The notes below the pieces were generated by a model. It ran no database searches and had not been told where the DNA came from. It worked only from the letters and a program-made list of their open reading frames with translations. A DNA stretch of 64,000 bases from Nematostella vectensis (Eukaryota > Cnidaria > Anthozoa > Actiniaria > Edwardsiidae), in the NCBI RefSeq assembly GCF_932526225.1, contig NC_064043.1, positions 8,857,501 through 8,921,500 of the forward strand. Reading direction: 5' to 3'. A program made the translations under genes and the position numbers. Of this stretch, positions 37,201 to 56,940 are shown in pieces. Within the stretch, counting starts at the first letter, position 1. The number at the start of each line of letters is the position of its first letter.

Positions 37201-40200
37201 GTAACAGACCACCCTTGAGAAACTGAAAATTATGGTCGCTCACGAAGCTTCGACAGTAAGCTTCATTTATAAAACAATCCAGGCTTCAAAAACTGTAGAA
37301 TTCTTGTTTATGTAGCTCCACACATTTATGTGGCGTGGCTTTAAAATAGCAGGTTTCAGCCATTTATACGTTGCCCTAGCCTACGTGTAGCCGCTGACTC
37401 GCGAGATCCTCTCGTATAGAGGATTTCGCGAGTCAGCGGCTACACGTAGGCTAACGTTGCCGTGTCCAGCGTAGGTCACGTGGTCACGTTTAATGCATCC
37501 AGTGCATCCTTATTTGAAATAGTTGTGACAGGTGACTGAGAAGTCTGATGACATAAGTTAACGTTAGTGCTAGGGCTTCTAGATAAAAAGCGAGAATCTA
37601 GTATAAAAGCAATATTTTTTTATCACAAGTAGAGAGCTTTTATTTAAGAGGAGAGCTCCATTCCACACTTGGTGGTATCCTCGCACATTCTTTGAGGAAG
37701 CAATGGAGTATGTTTTATGCCCAGGGCCGTAGCAGGGGGTGGGGCACTGAGGGCACGTGCCCCTTCCCCCCCCCCCCAATATTGTAAAAAAATACAGAAA
37801 TGACCCGATGGGGCGTGGCTGTCCCCCCCAATATTTTCTTAATGTTTCTGTATTGTGCTCCCCCCCAATAAGTCGACATTAAGGTCGTCCCCAGTTTCTG
37901 AGGTCAAAGCATTATTCTTTTTCACTAAAGCATGGGTTATTCAACTAACGGAGGCTTTGTTATGGAAGAAATGATGTTCTTCATGTGAGAAAGTGTTTTG
38001 TAGGAAAAAAGGCGTCCGACTAGTGAGAGTCAGTGCATTGATAGATTGGCGATTGAGTATTTCCCGTTAGATAATTATTACTTTAAAACTTGTAGGTGCT
38101 ACATTAAATGCAAGGGTTACACAATTCTGTGCGAAATTAAGTTACTTAATTACTACCAAGAGCAATAATTCCTCTTGCAAGTGGTGTAAGAGAGACCGAG
38201 ACGATTCAAATACTTGTTCCATTCCACTGTAGAAAACACGTTATCATGTTTGATTTAATTTTGAATCACTCGGTCCTGGTTACACGCACTGTGTTTTTGA
38301 AAAAGCAAAGGTTTTGTTTATCAACAAGGGGTTTAAAAGAATCTGATGCCTGCACAAACCGTTGGACCATTTGCATAAGGGGTTTAAGTGAACCTGGTGC
38401 TTGGTTACGCTCGCCGTCCGTTTGCATAACCAAAAATCTTTATTCGACAAGGTGGTTTATGTATCTGGGATACTTCTTGTTATCATAGCTATTTCGTTAA
38501 CAAATCACACACCAAGTAAACAAAACTTTTATCGGGAGGAAATCTAACTATTCTGTTGCCCAAGTATTTAAAAAACCGCGTGAATGAATTGTTCGCCAAG
38601 TGACCACTATCTACAATAACACACACCAGTCTTCATAGGAAAAGATGGAAAGTTCTTAATGGGTTCTCTCTACGCTGACAAACAACCTTTACCGGCTTGT
38701 GATCTACCTGTAACTGCAATTGTGGGATTCCTTGTTTGTATGTATGTACGTTAATATGGCTATTTTCTTGCTATTTGCGATTATTAAGGTTAGCGAGGTT
38801 TCCCAAATTGCTAATCACCCTCTTCTTCAAGAATATCAAGAAAGTTATTTATTTTTTCATTAGGAAACATGCACGATGTGGTAGATTGATGACATGTCTG
38901 CTCCTGTCAAATAGGCAAATATTTTTTTTTTTGTTCTGGAGGACTCTAATGCGGGAGATCTAAAAAATACTGGTAACCAGACCAGAAGTAATACTCCTAT
39001 TGACTCGCCTCAGATGAGTCGTGTTAAAGTCATCAAAGCACTTTCAATTTGGCAGATAAGATTAATGTTGCGTGGCCGAGACATTTGATTGGTGCTTTTA
39101 CTTATAGATCTGTAATTACACTGTGCTTATGAATATCTTACTACATTTATCGGTAGTTTCCCATCTTTCTTCTTTTTACACCAATTTGTTTATTAAAATT
39201 GGTTGTCAGACTGATCAAAGGATCACTGGCTTTTTCCTGAAATTGTGACTCATTTCGTTTAAAAGTAATCCTCTGACCGCAGACATTCGCCTACATTTGG
39301 CTATTTCTAAGCTGGCATAATTAATTGAATTCGTTTGGCGTTATTAATACGGTTCCGGGGGAGCGTACAAAAGGACTTCGATCGCTGAGCGTCGGTCAAC
39401 AGTCAAACTGGTGAAACTACAGGAACAGCCAAATAATATCTCGCAAGTTCAAGATCTTCCCGAATGTCTGAGTTTAACCTTCTTGTAAGAATATTGCTTC
39501 TCTTCCATACAGATGGCGTGGCATTTTCTTTTCAAAGCGAGTTTTCTTTAACGCAAAAGGCGTCATGCAAGCGCTGACTGGTCAAGCTATTTATTTTCCG
39601 TGCTCGCTCTGCGCAAATAGCTATTAGTTGGCGATAACCCATCGGGTTCGTGGCAAGCAAAAGTCAGCAAACATTCACCAACGGTGAATTTTGTCGTTAT
39701 TTTTCCAGGTGATGGCGGCCTTCAAGAGATGGCGGGCACGATACAAGAGATATAAGCTGCAAATCCCCCCTCAAATGCGGAATCGCATAATTCTCCACTA
39801 CGGATTATTCAAGATAACATGGGACTGGTTGATAATGGTTTTAGTGCTTTACACAGCCGTCGAAGTACCCTTTGTGTCAGCCTTTATCATGTCTCAGGCT
39901 GACTTAAATAAAAGACTGAAACGTAAGTATGACTGCTCTATTATCGTGCTGTCTACGTTAATCTATCCCTACATCTGGCGTAAGCCTTACATAGATCTTT
40001 AGAATTTGTAAAAGTGGGTAAACAAACACGACCGCAGTCTTCTTCGATTGACTCACAGGCGAAAGAAGAAACTTTCGAAAGACAAAATCATGCTGCCTAT
40101 CTAAGAGTTTTGATCTATTAGAAATTCAAAGATTCATCGCAAATTGCTCTTGTTACATTATAAACTTGATATTATGTCTAACGACGCAGAGGAAATTTTT

Positions 40201-43200
40201 TTTTCTCTGAATGTCTTTTTAAATCTATAAAAGTCTCTTGTTTTTCTGCTGTTGTAATCTCCGCCTTCGTTCGTTTTCATGAAATGCTAACCCGCCTATG
40301 CTAGCATATCCATTAACTCGATAACACCGTGTGCTTTTGCAGAGTATTTTCCATTTATCGCCATAAGCGTGCTTGTGCTTATTATGTAAACGCACCCATA
40401 AGCGATATGCAAATCCCCATTTTAATCCGTCATTTAACAGGGTAATTTTTTTATTCGGCTGCAAATTAGTTTTGGGTAAACATGCGAGAGTTTTGTTTGG
40501 CGACCATAAAAGGTTTTTTATTCGCAAGTCATTTTTTTGCTTTTCATGTAGAAAGCGAAAAACACTTTAAAAACCTGGAGGTCATTTGCTATTTTATCTT
40601 TTCTCCATCGACGTCCCTCATGTGGTATCTATTAATTGGTTTTCTTGATCAGTAGTAATACAGGCAATAGAATTCATTGAAAAGCTCCGCGACTATAGAT
40701 TTAATTAAAATTTACTTAGACAGAATGTCAGTTTCGTGAGAGAATCATCATGCTTTGGGCATCGGCTTTTGTAAAAATTGAGAAGATACCATTAATATAT
40801 AATGAGTTTAATTATAATGATGCTTTTTAGTATGACTCCTACATACAGACATTCGTCTCTGCAAAATGCCAAGTTATTTTCTCGGGATTTCAAATATAGG
40901 CTGCAGGAACCCTGTCGTCTTTATTAAAGAGATCCATTGAATACATTGAATAACTTTCTGCGAATATCTTGATGAAAAGGAAATAAAAATTAAGCAAATA
41001 CTGAATTAGTAGAAAATTGCAAAGAAGAAATATTTATGTTTCAGATAATTTTGCATTCTTGAAGTCTGTCCTAAGTTTTATCGGCGTTTCACTGAGTTAC
41101 ATTTTTTCCTAAGCTGTTTTTCTTGTTATGGTGCTTCAGTGTCTTTCTCAAGTCCTTTTAGATAGCTATATTTAATTTAAGCTAGACTGAGAGAATCATG
41201 TCTTTATCGAGAGGGACAGTTTTTTTTTAGTTTGGTACTCTATATGTTAATGAGCGAAAGGAACATCAAAGCCCTAGCCTTCTTAACGGGTTCCCTGTCC
41301 TTGGATATAATCCGGGGGTCTGGGACAAGCAAGGCTTTGAAATGGCGGCGTATGCGCCAAATTCCTTTTATTTTAATCCAGAAAACAAACTTCAACAAAG
41401 TTCTTGACGACTCGAGCCAAGGCAGGTGCAACTTGGGAATACCTTTCGCGGAAGCGCGGCTTCTGTAGATTACACTGCACATGGCCTTATTTGGAAAAAA
41501 AATGAGCAGAATTCCCGTAAACAATGATCAAAACTTTTATAGGCAATTACAGTACAAAAAGCTAAGAACGCAATGCACGACTACAGATCCTAAAGGTGCC
41601 TGACAGCGGTAGACCGGGTTGACTAGTTTGACATATTCTGATAAGATCTGTGACCATTTCTTGTTTCGTCAGCTATCTTAAAGCCGCATTGTCACCAGTT
41701 TACTTCCGATAGATTTTTAACGAAAACGCGGAAATATCAAACTTGTAAAAGCAGTGTATCTATTGGAATCTTATTCGAGGATGTGACTGACAATTTAGAG
41801 CGGATGGCCTGTTTTGTTGCGCGGATTCTAATAGATTCTTTTTTTGTTTAGGTTTCCGTCGGACCTTACGAAGTAAACTGGTGACAATGCGGCTTTAATA
41901 AGACCTGTGATTAATTTCTTGTTTCGTCAGATCCAATGTGATCTGTGACCGGTCCCCTGTCTCATCAGACCCTATTTGATCTGTGACTTACTTTAAGAAT
42001 TGTATTGGTGGCCACAGGAGCGCGCGGCGCACCCTATAACTTTATTGGTGGCCACGGTAGCGCGCGTCGCATGGTTAACTTTGTATTGGTGGCCACGGTA
42101 GCGCGCGTTGCCTTACAACATACTGTTGACTTGGCTTTGTTTCACCGGTTTCTTATTTGACCAACTCAGAGTGGTCAACAGTTTGATCCTATTCTTTTTG
42201 ACAGATCCTAATGTGACCGGGAACACATTCGAGCGAATGAAGAAGTTGTACCCGGACGCCTACCCCCTACTGCTGGTTGACACGTGTATAGACGTGATCT
42301 TCATGCTCGATATCGTGCTGAACTTTCGCACGACGTACGTAAAGGAGGGCGAGGTGTTGATTACCAACCCTTGCAAGATAGGCATCCATTATCTGCGGTC
42401 GTACTTTATCGTCGACTTCGTGGCGGCAATACCATGGGAACTGTTGCTGGACCTCAATGCGGACGAGGTAAATATCACTAGATAATTTATGGCAGGGGGG
42501 TGATGCCATTGAACTATTAGACAGTGAATATCCCTACTTAGTATATAAAACTCGGAAAACTTGCAAGAACAAGCGATTTGATTGGTTGAGAAACTCTGGA
42601 TAAAATTCAATATACACCTCCTAGGAAGTGGATATTTTTCTGCGCCCCGAAATCAAGCAAAATGGCGGGTGTAACAGCCGATTTGCAAGTGCTTCCGAAA
42701 AGAAAATTGCTCTAAAGCTCGTTATATATACTAAAAAAGTTATACCATTTCCATTTCGGGGATAGAGGCTTTAAAAATGTCTACCTCAATGGAAATGGTA
42801 TAATTGTTAAATAATTTATGGTATTCAAAGTTTAAAAGGTAATACCATTGAAAATTCAATTTTAAATTGAACATCACTAGATAATCCATGGAAGTTTTAA
42901 GGGAGGTGATACCATATAATGGGACTATTATGGGGTGGGTGTCACTACGTTAATCTATGGTAGTATAAAGGAGAAGGGTACTATAATCTTTGGCAATAAT
43001 ACTCTACAACTATTCCTTTAATGACAAATCAGCTGTTTTATCAGCTTTATCCAGGTATGAGTCAGTTAACGGGACTGAGCTGCTGCTACGTAAAAAACAC
43101 TCTTTTTTGATTATTCAACAGAATACTACTCTTTTCAGTCTTCTCAAGACGGCAAGGTTACTACGGCTGTTTCGGGCAGCGCGAAAACTGGATCGAAACT

Positions 43201-46200
43201 ACGAATACATGACGTCATTACTATTTTTGATGTTGATGTTTTTCATGCTGGTCGCTCATTGGATGGCTTGTATCTGGTACATGATTGGTTTCTCAGAGCA
43301 GAAGCATAAACAGACGTCCTGGCTCAGTATCCTAGCGACCGAGAGCAATAAACACTTCCACCCAACTGACCCCTGGAGCGGCCCCTACCTACCGTCACGA
43401 TACCTAACGTCATTATATTACGTTATGACCTTATGCACTACTGTCGGGTTCGGAAATGTTTCGGCAAATACCGACGGCGAGAGGATATTCACGATATGTG
43501 GCATGCTACTCGGAGGTAAGTCGGCAAGTGATCGTCACAGACGGCGATAGGGTACCTACCGGATAGCGTGACAGTAGGCTCTATGAGAATTGATGTCGAA
43601 CAAGACACAAAACAGCCACAAGACAGACCATAACCGTGGTGATGCGTGACCGTGACACGGCCATGTGCGTGACACGACCTTGACCGTGATCGTTACAAGA
43701 CTTAAAACCTGAGACGCGACCGAGTAACATTACCATGACGCTAGGTCTTGATCGTGACACAGCCATATATGTGACACGGCTTTGACCGTGACACGACCGT
43801 GAAACTATCGCGACTGTGACACGACATTAGGACCTTAAGCAACGACGACGGCAACGTGGACGACGTAGGCAATAGCAGCACGTGAAAATACGTTTTGTCT
43901 GATATATTTCTGCCGTTTTCCACCAAACCACGACGTGAAAAGTCCCAATTTCACGGTCAGTTAAGGACGCGGACGTTTGCACTGTAAACTCCACTAACTA
44001 CGTTCGCTACTGTAGAAATAATGTCTTTAGTTTATTTTTATCTGTTTCTGACTATAATGGTTTTTTTTATACCATTGCAAATAAATCATTATTTATGATC
44101 GCCACACGCGAAAACATCTTTTTCGATCGCGTTGTCCTAGCCGTCGTCGTCGTCCTTGCTTAAGGTCCCTGCAATGTAACCTAGTGTGTGACTGACCTTA
44201 TATGATATGGGGCCCGATATGGGACGTTTTTCACGCCCTTCCACCGTGTGCCAGAACTCACCCTCCCCTCTCCCCCCGTGTAGCGGTGATGTACGCCGGC
44301 ATCTTTGGTAACGTGACTGCCATCATTCACGGCCAGTACTCTAGCAACTTCCGGTACCGCAAGGAATCCATGGCCATCAACGAGTTCGTTCGCTTCTACA
44401 AGATCCGCAACCCTCTGGCCAGGCGGCTCAGAGAGTACTCTCGGCACACGTGGTCACAAACCAAGGGCACTGATATGAACAGGGTATGTTCCTCACTGTA
44501 TCACGTGCCTCACTGACTCGAGTCACGTGCCTTACTATGTCACATGATCAAGTGCACGGATATGATCAAGTGACCTAGCCCACAGTTCATGACATTCCTT
44601 GCTATCTCACATGGCGTGTCCCATTATCTGCTAACTTTGCCTCTTTTCTCTCTTTTCTCTAGGTGCTTAAGAAGATCCATTGTCACATAATAATTACTCC
44701 TGCTTCTCGTTCTGTAGGTGTTGAAGAAGTTTCCCGAAGGCCTTCAGTACGAGATCCGTCTCCACATGCACCTGACGGTGCTCTCCAACTCCTTTCTCTT
44801 CATGGACTCCGAGAGCAGCTGTTTGCGCGGCATATCCATGCGCATGCGCAGACAGTACCACTTGCCGGGCCACTTCATCATGTACGAGGGGGACGAGGTC
44901 GACACTCTGCATCTCATTAAGAGGGGCAAGATTGAAATAATCGTGAACGGCGTGTGCAGGGGGAGACTAGGTAAGAGTTACGGTCACCCTGTGGTGCGGG
45001 CGTTGCGTTGTGAAAAACAACTAGCACACGCTCTTGGCTTTGAGAAAGAAGTAATTTAGGTTAAATTTATTTCAAAAGATTTCGTAAAGCACGTGACGTG
45101 GTAATGTAGAATTAGAAAAGGGGAGGAGGGAAGTCAGTGTCCCCCACCCCACCCCCTCCCTGCACAATGGTTACACGGGGATCTGCCCCCTTTCCCTCTT
45201 CCTGCGCTCACCAAATCGCCGTACTTCCGGAAAGGGTCCGATTTGGCGAGCGATTTGTCTGCAAACGTTTTGGGGCTACAACTGCATTTCCATGTCTTTA
45301 TGCTTAAAGCTATGCTCAACATGTTTATCCTTGCAGTTGATGGGGACGCGTACGGCACGAGCCTGAGGCAGGCCGGGAGAAGACCAAAGTCGGTAGCGAG
45401 TCTGCGCGCTGCCACGTGTGTCGATTGCCACGTGATCAAGATCGAGGAGTTGGATGACGTCATGCAGTCGTACCCAAGTTCCCGTGCGCGCTTGCTGACG
45501 GCCATGGATGATGCGGATACATATGCGTTCTGTGAAGAGGTAATATTGGCTTCTTATATTGCTTATCCCACATCTAAGTGCAGTAGAAATATTCAAGTCT
45601 TTTTGCGCAATTTAAGCATTTAAATATCATGACATTTAAGGAGATAAGCCATAAGATACTCTAAAACTTGCTATTTGGATAACATTGATTTAACTTAGCT
45701 AATCACCTAAATGCGCGTCCACTTTGGTAATTAGTCAGAGTGCCGCATTCGTTAATACGCGTTTAAGGCATAAACTAAAAGCTTTAAAAATAGACCTCTC
45801 ATGTGGAGTGTATTGTGACTAAGTAGTTAAGAAAAAAACAAACACTCTTTTCCCTCAGGTAACTTAAGAAATGTGATTTGCCCTACAAAGATATTCTAAA
45901 AATGCATTCCTACCTTATAAACTGCCTCTTCTTTATATGCCCGCCTTTATTTCCAACTCCTTGCAGTCTTTTAAAAAACGCCTTAAAATATTTGTCCAGG
46001 CGTGTCTTATGCACAAAAAGGCAGTTATTTTTTCCTCGATCGAGGAGAGGCGTCTCGATCAAGTTTACGCAAAATATCACTGATAAATGTCCATGAAAAT
46101 GGCCGCTCTTTCCAGAGTAATTGCGTACCGTCATAGTAATGGTATAACCATGGGAATCTTTACGGTAATCTAAGCTGAACCGAAGCCTTGTCTAACGCTA

Positions 46201-47306
46201 ATACGTTCGTGTTATAGGAGGACTTATTACAGGGCGGTCAACTTAGTCCAGCAGGCACACTTGTAAGTTTAAACGGATAGTCGTTAAGCGTAAACATGTA
46301 AACGTGTAAATCATAAACTATTATAACATCGAAAAAAAGTACTGTCTGAATCTAACGTGTGGATCTACTTTGGATCCAACCATATTTCTAAATGTAACAG
46401 ATTCAACGCCGTAAACAGCAAAATGAATTAGCAGATTATTAAAGAAGGCCAATTACGCCGCCATTTTATGCTCCCGCTCAATGACGAGCACAAAAAAACA
46501 TCCATTTCCATAGGCTAATTTAAGCGAGTAACCAATATATTTTCAATTAAATATCGTGAATAACGTATCAGACTTCATTCGCAAATTGTTATTTTGAAGT
46601 TTCCTTGCTAAATAACCGTTGTATTTTCAATTAAAAACAATAACAAAGGAGTGCTTGATCGACATTCTTTAATAACAATATTATTATTTTTTTGCAGAAA
46701 GGTAACCATAATGGCGAAGTCCATCACATGATTTTAGAAGAGAACAGCAAAGAAAAGAACCATTTCAGCAAAACGAATCGACGAAAGCTCTTGGCTCGGG
46801 TGCTTAATTTCCGCCCAGTACTCGGATGCCGAAGGAGTGACGCGACGACGAGCGAAAACACCCGATTGTCTACCGAGCACGAACTTGCGCTAAATCCGCA
46901 ACCTCGGAACATCAGTATGAACCAAGACAACGAAAGTCATGGTAGATTTGTCAACATCACCGACCTCAGCGCTATACGGACGGATACCGAAATAACTCCG
47001 GAGATTATCGACGAGTTTCCGGAAAACCAAGCCGAGTCCGACCTCGAGGAGGAGACCTTTGAGGAGGCCCCCGAGCCTTTGCTGTCCGATATCAATGAGA
47101 ATTTCGTAGAGTGTTCCCAAGAGGCACACGAGAGAACTGTAGAGATGGGCGAGAAGTACAGGGAGATGTCACGTGACATCAAGCGACTCGAGAATAAAGT
47201 CGATACATTGATCGCTCTGCTGAGCCAGCAGCAAAAGGCTGCTTCTACGCATGCGTCAATAAGTGAGCCGGACTCACCCAATCAAATGCACGTGACTTCA
47301 GTTTAA
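31207..47306 (+). CDS. KCNH-family voltage-gated potassium channel, Erg/Elk-like, about 740 residues
   Basis: Exons: 31207-31293 (less certain), 39709-39922, 42205-42467, 43122-43515, 44284-44483, 44718-44970, 45337-45539, 46698-47306. All phases agree. KCNH signature YKLQ...ILHY..FK.TWDWLI leads into S1; S2-S3 has DIVLNFRTTYV; S4 is LLKTARLLRLFRAARKLDR; the filter is TTVGFGNVSANTD (residues 294-306); S6 has GIFGNVTAII. A C-linker and cyclic-nucleotide-binding-homology domain follow (GDEVDTLHLIKRGKIEI). The C-terminus carries a coiled coil (SRDIKRLENKVDTLIALLSQ). S4 and the N-terminal block are closest to Erg, the ANTD filter region to Elk. The predicted N-terminus is only about 45 residues, so no eag/PAS domain is encoded unless an exon was missed. 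It should form tetramers in the plasma membrane. Confidence 0.9.
32916..33058. mobile_element. Short hAT-like element, 143 bp, TCAGT target duplication
   Basis: The left end CAGCGGCGTAGCCAGG and the right-end complement CAGGGGCGTAGCCAGG differ at one base. TCAGT flanks at 32911-32915 and 33059-33063. The interior has a poly-G run of about 20 bases. Confidence 0.85.
37376..37453. mobile_element. Tiny foldback element, 78 bp, with 8-bp target duplication
   Basis: Two 36-nt arms (37377-37412 and 37418-37453) are complementary except for one base and separated by the 5-nt loop CGTAT. ACGTTGCC occurs directly outside both ends, at 37368-37375 and 37454-37461. The arms begin TAGCCTACGTGTAGCCGCTG. 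Eight-bp duplication suggests hAT-type mobilisation. Confidence 0.9.
37722..37875. mobile_element. CAGGGCCGTAGCAGG element, right end lost
   Basis: The left end resembles that of the element at 24954. It shares ATTTTCTTAATGTTTCTGTA with that copy, and the TTCTGTATT block also appears inverted within this copy. No closing CCCTG terminus was seen. Confidence 0.6.
41682..41894. mobile_element. MITE, 213 bp, TTAA target duplication
   Basis: A perfect 25-bp terminal inverted repeat beginning AGCCGCATTGTCACCAGTTT, flanked by TTAA at 41678-41681 and 41895-41898. TTAA duplications are typical of piggyBac and Kolobok. It lies in a potassium channel intron and is non-coding. Confidence 0.85.
42003..42113. 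repeat. Three-copy repeat with GGTGGCCACGGTAGCGCGCG
   Basis: Three tandem copies, 36-42 bp apart, of a TATTGGTGGCCAC-GTAGCGCGCG block, about 95 bp upstream of exon 42205-42467 of the potassium channel gene. Confidence 0.8.
43575..43860. repeat. Degenerate CGTGACACGACC repeat
   Basis: Irregular tandem copies of GACCGTGACACGACC and variants in the intron after potassium channel exon 43122-43515. They generate artificial open frames on the minus strand. Confidence 0.7.
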
Positions 47307-48716
47307 CAATTATATTAATAGATGATCTTTTCATTCTGATCACGTGGGAAAATTTATCGACGGCTAACTTGACAGTGCCGTGATGATTGACAGATTCTTT
47401 CATAAGGCCACACCCTCAATGGGAGTGATAATAACTGCCGTTCATTGCCAGATTCCACTCCTTATTTCACCTGTCGGCCATATTAGATTCGGTTTATCAT
47501 GTAGTGTCGGTCTACCTGTGGAGATGGGCCAGCCTCTGCCAGGGTCTTCGTTAGCTGATGGTCGACATTCTTGATCGTGAAGGAATTTATACTCAAAACA
47601 TGTAAATAGGAAGAATTCATATATAAATGTTGATGACGACTGACAAGTTTCCTAGGCATTTTCAAGAGATGCTTTATTATATTTATACATGCATCACCTT
47701 CCGTTCGCTTTGTAATATAAAATTGTTTGCTTGTGTAACACATTTTCCAAATATTGCATATTTAATGACTTCATTTCAACTGCTTCTTGAAATGTGAACT
47801 GTATATTTATATTTTTCTTTATAGGATTCCCTATCAGAAAATGCATCATAGCTTTGTCACATTGGAATTATTTGTAACTGTTGTCAAAGAAATTTCTATC
47901 ACCGCGTTGTGTCCCTTTTTTTCTGGCTCCTTTACTTGGGACAAAGGGCTTGAAAGTTTCCATGACGGGTATCATGGACGAGTCACGTGCGCTTGCCGTG
48001 TTGGATACACCCGAAGCCTGGTGTTTTATGTTAAAGATTGAATTCGCAGTGTCAAAAAGTAACAAGGCCTAGAAGATGTTAGCCAGCCACCCTCCCTTAT
48101 TGAGGGAACCATCAGACCAATCTGGGGTTACTAGTTCTGGTGCGTAAGAAAGACTACTTTTTCTGAAAAAGTGCATTAATGGAAGCAGTTCTAGGAACTG
48201 ACACGCTATTTGAAACTGACCGACCCAATCATTCACCAGCTCCGATTGCTGCATCAATGAATCCCCTTTTACGGCAGGCGGTTTTCTCTGTAGGCCAGGG
48301 TTTTTTTGTGTGTGAACCAAAAAATTGACTTCAAATATCAAGAAATATGGCTCGAACTTGACAAGGTAGAATGAACAAATTCCAGAGTAGTAATGCACTG
48401 ACCATGGATCAATTCGGCAATTAGGTTAAATCGGCACATCTAGCATATATCCAGGAACGTTTTCATCCAAATACACACATAAAAATGACCCTTTTTATAA
48501 CTACCATCCCGTTTCCTACATAATTTGGTACACAGGTACATAAATCGTTTTCTTAAAAGATGCACAAGCCCATGACATATTTCATAAGGAAGATTCCGTT
48601 TTACGCCACATGAATGACACGAAACCCACGATTAAGTGGTAAAGGCGTAAAATGCACTTTTACTGAGCTTTTACAACTAAATATATATGAATTAGTATTC
48701 TTTTGTCGGGGGTTCC
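47307..48716. other. Tail-to-tail intergenic region
   Basis: It lies between the stop codons of the potassium channel (plus) and the histidyl-tRNA synthetase (minus) and should hold both 3' UTRs. No additional gene is supported. Confidence 0.5.
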
Positions 48717-56035
<7,319 letters not shown>

Positions 56036-56940
56036 GTTGGATTGACCGAGTCTGCAATATTATCTGGTCATCGGACTTTCGATAAAGCAGCGCTCGGCAC
56101 TTCCGAATACTCTCCGAATATCATTACCGATGATCCTACGAATAGATTTGTTCACTCGATAATAACTCGCTTCAACCCTTCAAAATGCAAATAGCGAGAA
56201 TGTTAGAATTTCTCTTTGTAAATACTTTGATTCTAAAAACTATCAGTCTATATAATGACCGAAAGTGATAACCTCAGTGCATTTGTTTACATATGACAAG
56301 CTGGAATATTCTTATCAAACCATGATCTGATAATTATTCCCTGCTCTGGCTTTTGTTATGCAAATGTCCCTGTGTTTACGTGGTTGTCGAGGCAGCGACT
56401 CCTAGGAGGGAAAGCAAATTTAAGCAGACTGAATCCTCCGTACTCGATCTACAAACCAATTCAAATATTGATGTGATTAGAGTAGTAAAACTGCAGTGGA
56501 ATGCAGTGAAATTTCAGATGAGATTGGAATCCTCACGAGGGAAGGCTTCATTCATTCTCCGAACGAAGAACGAACATAGAAACAACTAGCACGCTACTTG
56601 AGACCGCAAGCCGTGGATTACTAAAAAAAGATTTATTGTCGCTTCATTCTACGCTTTCTTGCAGTACTAGATATATTGGATATCATCACTGCTAGGGGAA
56701 CTGGGATCAAAAGTACCTATGAACTCGAGTTCGTTTCATCCACAAAGTGTGTGTGAACTGCAGATGTATTTGTCTCATCAATTCTTCAACTAATAGCCAC
56801 TTCATTCTCGTCATCTCTTTGTTTTGATCGCCCACTCGCATGTTACATTGTACAGATAATCAAAGACCTGGTTTTATATTTTTATCTTAGTGGTTGGCAA
56901 ATTATTTAGTTATTTACAGCGACAAAGGATGAAATAGATA
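56036..56940. promoter_or_regulatory. Shared upstream region of the synthetase and anoctamin genes
   Basis: 905 bp between divergent start codons, probably containing both promoters and a 5' untranslated exon of the anoctamin. No TATA box was recognised. A 78-codon frame at 56353-56589 has no family signal and I do not call it a gene. Confidence 0.4.

Larger units (their letters stand above)
31294..39708 (+). other. Long first intron of the potassium channel model
   Basis: An 8.4 kb AT-rich stretch with no recognised PAS or other coding exon. It contains the transposon copies at 32916-33058, 37376-37453 and 37722-37875, and poly-G or poly-C tracts near 33009, 34087 and 36174. Confidence 0.45.

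Noticed and set aside
44663-44920. Plus-strand open frame from the decoy acceptor
   Set aside because: It is out of frame with the KCNH exon and its translation has no similarity to the channel.
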